This document shows, piece by piece, positions 25,322-37,015 of a stretch of 64,000 nucleotides of DNA. The notes under the pieces are model-generated. The model made no database searches. It had not been told where the DNA came from and worked only from the letters and a program-made list of their open reading frames with translations. The stretch's first letter is position 1; each line of letters opens with the position of its first letter. Origin of the DNA: Sesamum alatum (Eukaryota > Streptophyta > Magnoliopsida > Lamiales > Pedaliaceae); NCBI GenBank assembly GCA_034509735.1, contig JACGWO010000011.1, forward strand, positions 11,379,866-11,443,865, given 5' to 3'. The position numbers were made by a program, and so were the translations under genes.

Positions 25322-25776
25322 ATTCTTGGATAAGATTTAGAAATTAATTAATATATATAAATACTTTCTTTCTTGACATATTCAATCAATCCATAAATAG
25401 ATAGTCGTCCGTTCTAACAGTTGAGCAACGACAGAGATTTGGTTATTGCAATATCATGATTTGAGTTCAATTAAGTCATCCTAGTTATTTCTTCAGAGGT
25501 TGCCTAGATATATATAATATATGATGTAATATTCAATATAATTAATTTGTATATTGCTATATCAATATATATATATATATATATATTACCATTTCATCTT
25601 GATGTTCTTCCACATTTTGTTATATATCTGAAATATATTAATAGTTCTAAATCAACCAACATATACTATTATTACAACATTTAGTACGCAGTACACGAAT
25701 ATTTTTAAATCAACCAACAAATCCGAAGTAAACAAAAGAAAAACATACTACTATTAGAAGTAGACCAAATACCCAC
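25322..25776. other. CER3 3' flank
   Basis: AT-rich region after the CER3 stop, with a TA microsatellite (about 25563-25587). The transcript presumably ends here but I see no unambiguous polyadenylation signal. Confidence 0.5.
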
Positions 25777-26259
25777 TGATCCGGGTATGGTGACGATCCT
25801 GGATGGAGGTGGATGATCCTTGGAATCGAACAACAACCCAGATGAAGTGGTCCCTGAGAAGAGAAAGCACGTCAGGCTAGCAGGGATGGTCCCCGGCGAA
25901 GACCCTCTGATGCTTAAGTCAGCTCAAATCTGAGATGGTGATATGCGATCTAAGTGTAGTAAATGGTCGAATATATTCAATAAATCTTACCATAAATGCG
26001 ATAGAATGGTGCTATTTATAGAACCAAATGCCTGTACTTGCCTGGTCCACGTGACATCATCTCAAAGCCTGAGATGTCAGACGATGGAGGGTCTAGATCT
26101 TCGCTCAATGTGGGTCTCCGTCCGGGTCAGGGTTTCGGGTCGGGTCACAGGTATTCGACCCGACTGACATACACGCGGATCCTGATCCTTTGGTTGTAAT
26201 TTTGTCCCTTTTCCAGGGTCAGTTTTGTCTTTTACATAATTAGGGGTGTACCTCTATCA
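25777..26259 (-). repeat. gypsy 3' LTR
   Basis: On the plus strand it begins TGATCCGGG and ends TCTATCA, giving TG...CA ends on either reading. It matches the remnant at 36856 almost base for base over the first 140 bp. On the minus strand it contains a TATA-like CTATAAATAG (26011-26020). Confidence 0.85.
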
Positions 26260-26283
26260 TTAGTCCCCCCACTTCTTCTAGTA
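26260..26283 (-). promoter_or_regulatory. gypsy polypurine tract
   Basis: On the minus strand this is AGAAGAAGTGGGGGGAC, directly preceding the 3' LTR start TGATAGAGG. It primes plus-strand DNA synthesis in such elements. Confidence 0.75.
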
Positions 26284-26408
26284 CAAGTCAATGTGGTAGA
26301 AGCAGTCGAACCATCTACTCGCGAAGCGTCGCGGCCTACCCACCGTCCGATCGCGACACGTGGCGCTATCTCAATCTCCTGATCGACGCGCCTTTCCACG
26401 CTTCGAGC

Positions 26409-26418
26409 TCTATAAATA
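26409..26418 (+). promoter_or_regulatory. TATA box of the antisense ORF
   Basis: CTCTATAAATA lies on the plus strand about 230 bp upstream of the antisense ORF start at 26647, outside the LTR. The position suggests a promoter dedicated to the antisense gene rather than LTR read-through. Confidence 0.55.
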
Positions 26419-27030
26419 TGCCAAGCCTTCATTTCAGATTCTACTCACAAAAAACGGTGTCGCGTGATCCTCCTTCCTGTTGCCGTCCTGCTCGTAGATC
26501 GCTTCTCCTGCCATCGATCGTCCTTTGATTAGTCGCTTGCTCGCTCCCAGGTACCTCTGCGACCCTTCTTGTATATATTCTGTTCGTGCGACCGTCCTTT
26601 GCCACCATCACCTGCCATTATCACTTGTCGCACACTTTGCACTATTATGTCTGAAAGCTCTAGTTCGAGTTCCGAATCTAGCTCAGGTTCTTCCTCTTGT
26701 TCCGCTTTGACCGCGACCTCTCCTTACTTGGCTCACGTCCTTCCCCTGCAACTCAAAACGATCCCATGCGTTCACCCGCGACCTTAGCAATACACTTAGA
26801 AAATTCTCCTAGGGTTCCACCTGCTGCCCCTTCTCTAGGTGTGACTGATTCTGAAGTATGATAGCTGGATATCAAAGTATGATGAATAAAAATCCTTGGG
26901 CTGGGATAATTAGTAATGTGAAGACTCCTGTTCATAAACTTAAAGAAAAATATTTTATTCCCCATGACTATGAGGTTCTGATCCCGCGACCCTTCGATCA
27001 GATGCACTGTCCACCCCAAGGTTTCTGTCC

Positions 27031-28352
27031 GGGCAAATTGCAATTTACCTACCTGTGTTAACCAAAAATGGCAAATAGCCCCCTCGTGAAAAAACCCCCA
27101 TCAATTTACCCCTTCAATGTTAAAAAAAGTAGCAAAATACCCCTTTTGCGTAGGAGGTGTGTAGCACGCACCTTGTGTGCGATTTTGCTTAATTTTTTGT
27201 TATAAAATTACCATTATACCCTTAATCATAAACCATTGGATTTTGTTTATATATATATCAATGGTTCAAATTTAATAAATAAATCAATGATCTATATTTT
27301 CCTAATATAAATCAACGGTTTATATATGATATGCAAATCAATGGCTTACATCCATTTAGGTTAGATTAATGGCTCAGATTTTTTTTGTTACAAAAATAAA
27401 TTTATAAACTAATAAACATAAATTTATACAATAAATAATATATAAAATATATACATACACATGTAGATATACCATATATACACACACCATTAAAAAAATA
27501 AGTAAAAATAATGAAAAAAATGGGGAAGTCGAAGGGTGAGGTCGGAGGTGGAGCCAGGGAGAGAGAGGGAGGCGGACGTCGATCTGAGAGGCTGGGAAGC
27601 GGCGGCCGACGATCTGAGGGGCTGGGGAAGCGGCGGTGGGGAAGGAGAAAAAACTGAGGTGGCTGGTTTGAGAGGCGGCCGCCCGATGGCCGCGGATCTG
27701 GAGGTGCTGATGGAAATGGGGGGAGAGAGGGCGGTGGTGTGTTGGGCTGAGGGGAAAGGCGGCGCAGATCTACAAGGGGTATGGGGGCGGCGGTGCTGGC
27801 GGGTTTAGACGTGAGGGCGGCGGTGCTGGGCGGGTTTAGGCAGGAGGGTGGCGCTGGCGACGATGAAGAGCGGCGGTGCTGAGTGGGTTTAGGCAGGAGG
27901 GTTGCGCTGGCGACGGGCGGTGGTGCTGGGCGGGTTTAGGCAGCAGGGTGGCGCTGGCGACGGGGGACGATGAAGGGCGGCGCCGGGTGGTTCTGGGCCG
28001 GGGAAGGCCACCGCCGGCGTGTAAATATAAATATAAATATTATTTATATATATACATATTATAAATATAAATACTATTTTTATATTTTATACTTTTTTAT
28101 AAAGAATTATATATTAAAATTGAATCAGAACCGTTGATTTGTTTTAAATAAAATCTAACGGTTGTGAAATAAAGATAAGAATAAAAAAATAAAAAAGAGA
28201 AAAATTCGCGCGTGTAGCTCACCTCTTGCATGAGGGGGGTATTTTGCACATTTTCTAAGAATTGAGGGGGGTAAATTGGTGTGTTTTTTTTTTCATAGGG
28301 GGGCTTTTTTGCCTATTTCCGGTAACACAAGTAGGTAAATTGCAATTTGTCC
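27031..28352. mobile_element. 1.32-kb MULE inserted in the antisense ORF
   Basis: The termini GGGCAAATTGCAATTTACCT and the complement of GTAAATTGCAATTTGTCC open inverted arms of about 170 bp. A perfect 10-bp duplication GTTTCTGTCC flanks it (27021-27030 and 28353-28362). The ends are AT-rich, while the core (27520-28015) is strongly GC-rich with tandem repeats. Such contrast is typical of Pack-MULEs that captured host sequence, but the core encodes nothing I recognise. Confidence 0.88.
27786..27980. repeat. GC-rich minisatellite in the MULE core
   Basis: About 3.5 units of 46-56 bp built on GGCGGTGCTGGGCGGGTTTA and GGGTGGCGCTGGCGACG. Unit length varies by small indels. Confidence 0.75.
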
Positions 28353-30749
28353 GTTTCTGTCCCTTATCAATTGTTCACCTAGATGCCGGTCTTCGCTTTC
28401 CTCTTGCCCGTCCTGTAGAACGTATTCTGCGTGCCTTAGATATCTGCCCCATGCAACTGACTCCCAACTCTATAAGCCACATACTCATTTCTGTTATAAT
28501 AATGCGACATCATAACCTCCGACCTAGTTTTGATAACTTTTGGTCTTTGTATTCTCTCACCTTTTCTACGAGATTTGCCGATCGTGGTTTCTTTTATATT
28601 TCTGTCCGTAAAGAATGTAGGTTCCTAGATAAGCTTAGGTCGAATGTAGGTCCTTGGCGGGAGAGGTTTTTCTTTATTCGCCCTCCTCCGAGGAATACTT
28701 GGGCTTTCCGCTGTGATTGGCGAGTGTTGGCGCCCGAGCCCGAAACCCATGGAGGTGGGTTGGAAGGCGATCAAATAAACGCACTCACTTCTTATACATA
28801 TGATCCGAAAAAATTATTAGAAGAGACAGTCTTGACGCTCGCCGGGCTTTCTCCAGCACCCTTCTTGTTAGGGTTTCAATAGGTAAACCACCTCTTATCT
28901 TTGTTGCCTTTCCTTAGCTATTTACTATTCTGTTGGATCCTGACGGTGTTGTTGCTATCCTCGCAGATTTCCGCCGTCATGAATGCGCGTATTGCACGGC
29001 TATCGCGAGCACTGAGGGGTGGCCCCGCACCGGTGGTTGCTGTTCGTTCTTCTAAGGCTGAGGACTCCGTTTGCGCAAGGTGGCCGACCCTCCTGGAAGT
29101 TCCTCCGAGCATCCACCGTCGATCCCCCCGTACTCGTAGAGGTCGTTGGAGACGTAGGTGGCCTGATCGCTGCTTCATCCGAGGGTGTTCTGGCCTTGGG
29201 TGCTAATCAGGATGCCTCTGGGTCGAAGGAGGCCGTGGTCGCTGAACCGGCTGAAGGCGACGAGGGACCCTCTAAGAAGCGGCGCCGCAAAGGTAAAAAA
29301 CACCGCAGTAAGGGTTCCAGCAAGTCTAGCAAATGCAGCAAGTCTCGATCTGAACGCCGGGCGGCCAAGGATGCCGCCGAGGAGGCAGAGAACACAAAGT
29401 ACTTCAAGGAAATGGTGGTATGGTGGAAACAGGCTCGCGAGGAACTCTGCCTCCCCAATAGCAGAGTTGCGGAAAATGGAAGGGGGAAAATTGGATCCAG
29501 GGTGGGCAATTTCTGGTCGGAGCTCCATGTTGCGCTCACTCGTGGGTCAAGATTCATGGAATTGTAAAAGCATGTTTACTGGAAATGTGATCAAGTCCCT
29601 ACTGGCTCAGATTCACCATACACGTGTTGAGGAACATATTGCTCATGTGCTCACCCAGGTACGACCGTCATCTTTCACATTGATTTTATCATCCTGTCAC
29701 CCATTACACCTTGAATGTTTTCCTAATAGGTGATGGCTTTTAGCCATGATTGTCGCTGAAAATGTTCCTTGTTCCGTTACTAAAAGGGGATCGCTGAGTC
29801 AAAAATCCTTGAGCTTCACAAGGATGTCCTCGAAGCTCAGCAGAGGGAAAAAACAGCCTTGGATGATAAGAGCGCCCTTGAGGCCCAAATTGCTGACCTA
29901 AAATCCTTGCTCCAACAGTCTACAGAGGCGACCAGGAAGTCTGTGGCCGAGGCATTGGAGCAAGGGAAAACCAAAGGGTTTCAGCTAGAAGGGTCGCTGG
30001 CGAAACAGAGGGCCTTAACGAGGGTTGAGACGCCTTTTCTGCGATCGAACGAGTACAAAAAAGCTGGTCTCCAAGCATCGTCTCCAAAGGAGCCAAGGAT
30101 TTTCTAAAAGCGCCAGCCTTTAAATGGCTGTGGAGAATCAAATCAGCTCGCTTCTCTTAACGAAGGGTTCGACAAGGTGCGTCTCCCAAGTGGAGCATCT
30201 CAAAGGTTTTGTGGATGGGTTCGATCGCAGTCTTCTTGATCCCTCCTTGGATGCGAACCTTCAGCCCTATGTTGATGATGCGCCTCCTGAGGTCGAGGTG
30301 GAGGATGAATTTGAGGCGCTCACCTTTGAAGTGGGGGGCAGGTTCCTGGGTGCTAGGTCGCAGCTTAAGACCGGCCATCTTTTTGCCCGAGGCTCCCTTA
30401 GTTGCCCTCCTTTTGTGAAGATGCTGTCAATATACCTTTTGTTGGGACACCTTAGGTGCCTCCCTTTTGTGAAGTTCTGTGAAAATACTTCTGCTAGGAA
30501 ACCATGGTAGGGTAGATTTCAAATGGTCTTGTAATGTTTACCCTAGGAAGATCTCTTAGCCATCATCCTTATTACCTTTTGTCGGGTGGATGGCTCCCTA
30601 ATCTTGCCTTTGTAATTGATTCCTGACTGAAATAACAGCTTTACGCAGTTTGTTGCTTAATGATATCTTGTTCTTTTCTACGCTTATTTTCTTCGTATAC
30701 CATTCATGCTTTTCGTTTCAAAAGGTGATCCTTCTGGTCTTCGGGAGAG

Positions 30750-31500
30750 AATCTTTTACAGACCATGTCGGTTTTTCAGGTCGCTCAAGCGAGCCTTCCC
30801 TGGTGAGGGATACCTCGTTAAATGGCCTTTCCAGGTCAATTGTGAGGGTGACCTTTTCCAGTCCCATTATATATAAGGGTGAACCTTTTTTCAGGTCATC
30901 TCCTATTACCACCTTTTCCCGTCAGTTGAGATTGATCTCCCAGATTTTCCATGGCGATCTTTCCAGATCGGCTATGGTTGATCCTATTCTGGTCGCTCCG
31001 AGGGTGGTCTTTTTCAGACTAGGTGATCTTTCCAGATCATTTTATTACACCTTTTTCAGGTTGCTTTTAAAGGGGTGATTTTTACCATTCCATATTGCTC
31101 CAAGGGTGATCTTCTCCAGACCCATTTGTGAACTTTCCCAGGTCACTTAAATTTGTGATCTTTTCCAGATCCTTTCAAGAAGTGGTCTTTTCAGATTAAT
31201 TTATTGATCTTTTTCAGACCCTTTGGGAGTCTGCGCTTAAATTATTATGCGATTGTGCCTGCTTTTACGGTCCCTGCCATGCGATGCTCGATACGCTGAA
31301 CATGATGTAAGAGATTTGGAGACAAGTAATTTGAATGGCCTTTAACAGGTCCTAAACATAAAACAAAGGGGATCTTTCCAGATCCAAGGGCCTAAAAAAG
31401 GGGGATCTTTTCAGATCCAAGGGCTTACAAAAGGGGATTTTTCAGATCCAGACATTCAACAAAAGGGGCCTTTCTCAGATCCCTCTAACCCTATGCTTTT
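30750..31500. repeat. Palindromic GATCTTTTCAGATC repeat zone
   Basis: Short imperfect palindromes (GATCTTTCCAGATC, GACCTTTTCCAGTC and variants) recur every 25-50 bp across the stretch between integrase and the antisense ORF. The zone is non-coding and could form many small hairpins. Confidence 0.75.
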
Positions 31501-31558
31501 TCTTCACCTCGTTCTCAATTGTGCCTCTAACGCATAAAATTTTTTCAAGATTGTATGT

Positions 31559-32724
31559 TCATTTCTTCTTTACCTCGATCACCTTGTATGGACCCTCCCA
31601 ACTTGGGTCCAATTTTCCAACGTGCTTGGACACTTCCACTTTTTTCAGCACCAGGTCACCCACTTGAAAGTTTCTAAGCCTTAACCTATGGTTGTAGCTT
31701 CGCATCATGAGGCTTTTGTGGTGCAGAATTTTTGCATAGGCGCAATCACATTTTTCCTCCACGGTAGTGAGGTCGAAAGCTCTCTCCCTCTGATTTTCTT
31801 GCAGATCGTACCGCGCGATCCTTGCAGTCTCTTCACCTATTTCCGCCGGTATCACTGCTTCAGTCCCATAGACCAAACAAAACGGGGTCTCGCCTGTTGA
31901 TGATCGGGGGGTAGTTCGATAAGCCCACAGTACTCCTGGTAATTCCTCGACCCACGATCCTTTAGCCCCCTTCCAGCCTCGTCTTCAAGTGTTGCAACAG
32001 GATGCGATTAGTAACCTCCGTTTGTCTGTTCGCTTGGGGATTACCTACTGCTGTGAAGTTCTGTTTGTATTTTGAGTTCCTTACACCATGCCACCATCCT
32101 TTCCCTTGGCATTGTGTGCCGTTATCTAATATCAGGATACGTGGTATACCGACCCTGTAAATAATATTTTTCCATATAAAACTTATATCACCTCTTTCTC
32201 AGAGATTTTAGCTAGATCTTCAGCCTCCACCCACTTAGAAAAATATTCAACCAACAACTATAACGAACTTTTTCTGTGCCGGTGGTGGGGGAAACGGACC
32301 CACGATGTCTATCCCCCATTGGTCAAATGGGCATGTGATTTGATTGGTTCCATCGGGGTCACTGGTATATTGTATAGGGTCCCATATTTCTGACAGCTCT
32401 CATATTTCTTTGAAAATTCCATTGCGTCCTTCACCATAGTGGGCAAAACTATCCTTGGCGAGTCACCTTCTGCGCTAAAGGATCTTCCACCTGAATGATT
32501 TCCGGCAGCTGCCCTCGTGGATTTTCCTCAACACATATTGCGCCTTTTCGGGTGTAATACACTTCAGTAGAGGTCCCTCGACTGATCGCTATACAGCTCG
32601 CCACCCAACATCGTGAACTGTTCGCCTTGTACCTAAGTCTTCTGGCCTCGGTCAGATTGCTGGGGGTGACTTCCTCCATGAGGTACTTGATGATGCTGGT
32701 TTTCCATGACTCTATTTTTTCCAC
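31559..32724 (-). pseudogene. gypsy integrase remnant
   Basis: On the minus strand the N-terminal linker reads at 32724-32449. The zinc-binding HHCC part appears largely deleted. The core begins near 32440 with AMEFSKKYE and shows the first catalytic Asp context GIDIVGPFPP. The end is continuous from 31990 to 31559, with EELPGVLWAYRTTPRSSTGE and PFCLVYGTEAVIPAEIG, then the C-terminal FQVGDLVLKKVEVSKHVGKL ending WEGPYKVIEVKKK. Multiple stops and frameshifts lie between. Integrase would insert the cDNA into the genome; this copy cannot work. Confidence 0.85.
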
Positions 32725-33044
32725 GTTTTTTGCACTATGTCTGGCTCGTCCACGGCTGCTGCCTCTCGAATTATCACAGTGATCTTTCTATCTTTCACCC
32801 TCGACACCATGGCCCCAAATTTCGATAGGGAATCGGCTCTTTCGTTTTCTTCTCGAGGTATTTGCTGAATCGTGCACTTACCGAATTTACTCATCATCTC
32901 TTTTACCTTTTTCATGTATTGGGTCATGGTCCATTCACGCGTCTCATACGACCCTTCTATCTGCATCGCTAGCAATTGCGAATCGATGTAAACATCCAAC
33001 TTCCGCACACCTGCCCCGTGGGCCATCTCCAATCCCAATATCAA
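32712..33044 (-). pseudogene. Archaeal-type RNase H of the gypsy element
   Basis: The readable part shows KLDVYIDSQLLAMQIEGSYE and REENERADSLSKFGA, the second, archaeal-type RNase H that Tat-lineage elements carry between the retroviral-like RNase H and integrase. The N-terminal part of the domain continues to about 33136 behind a stop (33046-33048), so this copy is fragmented. Confidence 0.8.
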
Positions 33045-33136
33045 AGCTTAGTATTCCGCCTCGTTATTGGTCACGAGGAATGCCAACTTAGATGCGACCT
33101 CGATCTCCGTGCCTTCTGGCCCTTGCAATAGAATAC

Positions 33137-34598
33137 CTACTCCACCATTACTCGAATTGGACGACCGTCAACATGTAGGAGCCATCCCTCTTGGTCATCC
33201 TGCACCTGTTCACCTGCGAACTCGATGATGAAATCAGCAAAAACTTGGGCTTTAATGGATACCCTTGCCTGGTATTCAATATCAAACTCTCCTAATTCCA
33301 CCGCCCATTTGATCAAGCGACCCGATGCATCTGGGTTAGCCATAATTTGCCTTAATGGGAAATTGGTCAATACTATCACTTTGTGCGACTGGAAATACGG
33401 TCGTAGTTTTCTTGCTGTAATTACCAAAGCCAATGCTAGCTTCTCAATTTGAATGTACCGCTTCTCCGTTCCTTGTAACATCTTACTTACATAATACACA
33501 AGGTTCTGTTATCCTCCATCCTCCTTCACCAACACGGAGCTTACAGCATCTTCCCATACCGCCAAATATAAGTACAATGGTTCTCCCGCCTTCGGGTTTA
33601 CTAGTAAAGGTGGGTTTGTTAGGTATTCTTGCAGGGCTTGCTCACACTCCACCGTCCACTTGAAGTCTCTCATCTTCCTTAATGTCTTGAAGAAGGGTAG
33701 GTTCCTGTCTGCTGATCGCGAAATGAAGCGATTGAGCGACGCGACCTTTCCAGCTAGCTTCTGCACCTCCTTTACCGTTTTTGGAGAACTTAACCCCATG
33801 ATTGCCTCTATCTTCTCAGGGTTCGCCTCAATCCCCCTCTCGCTCACCATGTATCCTAAGAACTTGCCACCTCTTACCCCGAATGTGCATTTGGTCGGGT
33901 TTAGTTTCATCCCATACGCTCTCATTACTTCAAATGCTTTCTTGAGGTGGTTGAGATGGTCATCGTCTAGCTTGCTTTTGACCAACATGTCGTCAACGTA
34001 GACCTCCATGGTTTGACCTCAAGTCCTTAAACATTCTGTTCACCAATCTTTGATACGTAGCACCTGTATTTTTCAAACCAAAGGGCATCACATTATAACA
34101 ATAAATGTCTTTCTCAGTTACAAAAGATGTCTTATCTCGGTCCTCCTCCGCCATGAAGATCTGGTGATAGCCATGATATGCATCCATCATCCTAAACAAT
34201 GCACATCCCTTGGTGGAGTCCACTAAAAGATCAATTCGAGGTAGCGGGTAAGGGTCTTTAGGGCACGCCTTGTTCAGATATGTGAAATCGGTGCACATTC
34301 GCCATTTTCCTGCAGCTTTTGGCACGATCCCCACATTGGCTAACCATTCTGTGTATTGCACCTCAGTCACGTACCCGACCTCCAACAATTTGTTCACCTC
34401 GTCTTCAATGATCTTGTTCCTTTCCGCTCCAAATGTTCTATTCCTTTGCTTAACCGGCTTGACCTGCGGGTCTATATTAAGTCTATGAACTATTACTTTT
34501 GGGTCAATACCCTGGAAATCCGACGGGCTCCATGCAAACATATCTATATTTTCCTTGAGAAACTCGATCATCATGTTCTCCAAGGTCGAGGTCATCAA
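33137..34598 (-). pseudogene. gypsy reverse transcriptase and RNase H
   Basis: The RT fingers begin at 34598 (WSPSDFQGIDP) and continue through KWRMCTDFTYLNKACPKD and MDAYHGYHQI, keeping the motif A Asp, then MPFGLKNTGATYQRLVN. The catalytic YVDDMLVKSK is at about 33970-34003 in a second frame. The connection and RNase H follow (LYLYLAVWEDAVSSVLV, then MYYVSKMLQGTEKRYIQIEK at 33499 and below). Frameshifts near 34000 and 33505 break the polyprotein. Motif order and the gypsy-type connection domain fit Ty3/gypsy. Confidence 0.9.
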
Positions 34599-34685
34599 TG
34601 ACCCAATTCTGGTTGTTTTTCCCGGTTCTCCTTATATCAATTCTGTCACCTTATGCTCCTCCACTGGCTCCATGCATTCAGGTTT

Positions 34686-35682
34686 CTACTTTTTTATATC
34701 CACTTCCTCCATCGGGTGGTCTGTTCCTATCTTTCTTTTGACCTTTTCAGCCTCATCTCCGCCCTTTTTCAGGGATAAGTTGTAGCATTTTCTTGCTTCT
34801 CTCTGATCGCACTGCACCTCACCTACTCCATGCTTCGTCAGGAACTTCATCTTTAAATGGTAGGTGGACACTATTGCCTGGAATAGATTCAAGCCAGGTC
34901 TTCCCAATATCACATTATATGCAAAAGGGGTGTCTACCACCGAGAATCTTACCATCAGCGTCCTTCTCCTTGGCTCATTTCCTAGCGAAGCTGGTAGGTC
35001 GATCATCCCCAAAGGTGTCACCTCGTTTTTCTCCAAATCCCACTAATGGTGTTCGCACTGGTTGCAATGATGCATCGCCTAGCCCCATTTTCCTTAATGC
35101 CCCCATGAATAAAATATCCACCGAGCTCCCGTTATCTACTAGCACTTGTGCACCAAAAAAATTGCTATGTCCATTTTTTATCACCATTGGGTCATTCTGC
35201 AACCCTGTCCCTGCTATTAAGTCCTTTCGATCAAAGCTGATTTCTTCCTCCTGTTCCACCTTTAAAACCATCTCACCATGTACAAAGTCATTGTGTCGGG
35301 CATATCTCTTCCTTGATCTCATAGAGTCCCCTCCGGTGGGTCCACCTGCGATCGTGTGAATGAATCCTTTCACAGGAGCATTGTCACATGTCTCCTCTAC
35401 CTTTTCTTCGTCCCTTTCTCTCCTGCGAAATCGCTCTCTACTTCTGGACCTGCTTTTCGATCTCTCCCTCCGTCTCCTCGATTCTCGGTCGACATCGCGG
35501 GAATCCCTTACGTATTCTTTGAAAAAACCTTGTCTGACTAACCTTTCAAAGCAATCCTCGGTGTCGTGCCCCTTTTCCCTATGGAATTTGCAATACTTAT
35601 TTACCGAATATTTTTTCGCGGGTGTTGCTCGCGTTTTCTTGGGCCATCGCAGTACATTGTCCCTTTCCACCATCATCATCAT
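34686..35682 (-). pseudogene. gypsy nucleocapsid and aspartic protease region
   Basis: The 35682-34975 segment has the zinc-knuckle-like CKFHREKGHDTEDCFERL, an Arg/Ser-rich basic stretch, then the protease active-site motif VLVDNGSSVDILF near 35100-35150. It shifts frame near 35040 to continue as PRRRTLMVRFSVVDTPFAYN and ILGRPGLNLFQA. The active-site triad reads DNG rather than the commoner DSG/DTG. The protease would cut the polyprotein; the frameshift disables it. Confidence 0.85.
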
Positions 35683-35796
35683 TCTTGCTCTGGAAGCGTT
35701 CAGTGGGGTATACCTGTGATACCTGGGCTGGTAGGGTGCCTCGTGGTCTTTCTCAAACCTCGTTCGCCGATCTTTTCCTCGATCTCGACCTCTGTC

Positions 35797-36807
35797 TCAA
35801 CTTCGACCTGACCACTCATCATCCTTCATCGCATTCATTTCCTCTTCATCAATATATTTCTGTGCCATCCTCATTAATTGCTCCACGTCTTTAGGTGGGT
35901 CTCTCGCTAAAGCGGATGTGAAAGGACCCTTTTTTATTCCGTGAATGAGAATGCTGATCATCATATCGATCCTAAGATCTTGTACTTCAAGGGTTTCATT
36001 GTTGAATCTACCTACAAAGTCTTTCAAGGATTCGTCTTCCTTTTGTCGTATGGTGAACAGGTATGTAGCCGACCTTTTTTGCTTTTTCTTGCTAGCAAAG
36101 TGGAACGTAAACTTCTGGGTCAACTGCTTGTAAGACTCGATCGTGCCACTTGGTAGGCTAGTGAATCATTCTTGAGCCTTTCCTGTCATGGTAGTCACAA
36201 AAAGTTTGGCGTTAATAGAATCGGACTGCCCATATAAATTCATTACCAATTCGATTGTTGCCACGTGCTCCTCTGGATCTTTTGTCTCATCATATTTAGG
36301 CAAATCCGGCATCCGAAAATTGGGATCGACTATCTCAGTCAGGATTTTGTTCGAGAAGGGTGAATTTCTGTTTTGTGCCACTATCTCTCCTCTTCTCTTT
36401 AGTTCATCGATCTGTAAACCCAGCCTTTCTATCTGGCGACCCACGTCCTCGACATCAGCCATCGATATTCCGGGCTCCCTTCTCCTGGCTCGCCCCTTTA
36501 CATTAGATGCTTCGTCCGAGATTTCAATTTCATCGCCTTTCTCAGGCGTCCCTTTACTATTTATCTCCTTAGGATCACCTTCTACTTCATTTCCTCGGAA
36601 TAATTGTCATTTCATAGAGTCGTGGGCATATGGGGTCGCGGTTCTTCTTTCATACTCGACTATAGCATTTCTGGTGGCATTCCGGGTGGCCTCATCAATC
36701 ATCCTCTGTAACTCGCTCCTAGTGACTTGTAGGATTTGGTCCCCCAGTCGCGGTGTGGTGTTGTTACATGCTCCTGGTGTTTGCTCTCCCCCTGAAGATC
36801 CTTCCAT
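35797..36807 (-). pseudogene. gypsy gag
   Basis: The start codon at 36807 opens MEGSSGGEQTPG. After a frame change the capsid part reads FRMPDLPKYDETKDPEEHVA and KDFVGRFNNETLEVQDL, typical of the plant gypsy gag capsid, ending near 35797 before the nucleocapsid. Stops near 36605 and 36165 show decay. Gag would form the virus-like particle in which the RNA is copied. Confidence 0.85.
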
Positions 36808-36841
36808 CTCAAATCTCAAACACTCTTCTCTAGTTTTTCCA

Positions 36842-36855
36842 CAGACGGCGCCAAC
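36842..36855 (-). promoter_or_regulatory. gypsy primer-binding site
   Basis: On the minus strand GTTGGCGCCGTCTG directly follows the 5' LTR end ...GGATCA. TGGCGCC complements a tRNA acceptor end GGCGCCA; tRNA-Asp is the usual candidate, but the match beyond the first nucleotides cannot be checked here. Confidence 0.75.
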
Positions 36856-37015
36856 TGATCCGGGTATGGTGACGATCCTGGATGGAGGTGGATGATCCTT
36901 GGAATCGAACAACAACCCAGATGAAGTGGTCCCTGAGAAGAGAAAGCACGTCAGGCTAGCCGGGATGGTCCCTGGTGAAGACCTTCCGATGCTTTGAGTA
37001 AATTTGAGATTTGGA
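36856..37015 (-). repeat. Remnant of the gypsy 5' LTR
   Basis: About 140 bp are nearly identical to 25777-25916, after which similarity fades by about 37015. The remaining two thirds of the LTR are missing. Confidence 0.8.

Larger units (their letters stand above)
26647..30345 (+). pseudogene. Antisense ORF of the Tat gypsy element, interrupted
   Basis: The frame starts with a serine-rich run (MSESSSSSSESSSGSSSCSA), continues to 27030 and is interrupted by a 1.32-kb transposon. It resumes at 28363 with LDAGLRFPLARPVERILRAL and HNLRPSFDNFWSLYSLTF, which resembles the putative gypsy-type transposon domain (Pfam Transposase_28), to about 28881. Probable introns follow at 28882-28967 and about 29659-29787. 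The 3' part encodes a basic Lys/Ser/Arg stretch (29275-29390), then a coiled-coil region (ALEAQIADLKSLLQQSTEA) and an acidic C-terminus. Stops and frame changes remain even when those introns are allowed. The function of this gene in Tat elements is unknown. It runs opposite to gag-pol. Confidence 0.75.
25777..37015 (-). mobile_element. Degenerate Tat-type Ty3/gypsy retrotransposon
   Basis: The element reads on the minus strand. The remnant 5' LTR is at 36856-37015, primer-binding site at 36842-36855, gag, protease, RT-RNase H, archaeal-type RNase H and integrase between 36807 and 31559, a non-coding palindromic-repeat zone at 30750-31500, an antisense ORF at 26647-30345, polypurine tract at 26260-26283 and 3' LTR at 25777-26259. 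A second RNase H and a long 3' region with an antisense gene mark the Tat lineage (Retand/Ogre relatives). Frameshifts and deletions make it non-autonomous. The 5' LTR keeps only about 160 bp of similarity to the 3' LTR, so the right end was truncated later. CCCAC flanks the left end; no partner remains on the right. Confidence 0.9.

Noticed and set aside
27536..27808. Open frames in the GC-rich MULE core
   Set aside because: Low-complexity Gly/Arg/Ala text produced by tandem GC-rich repeats; no domain.
33660..36895. Long plus-strand open frames opposite gypsy gag-pol
   Set aside because: Shadows of the minus-strand polyprotein; the genuine antisense gene of this element lies at 26647-30345.
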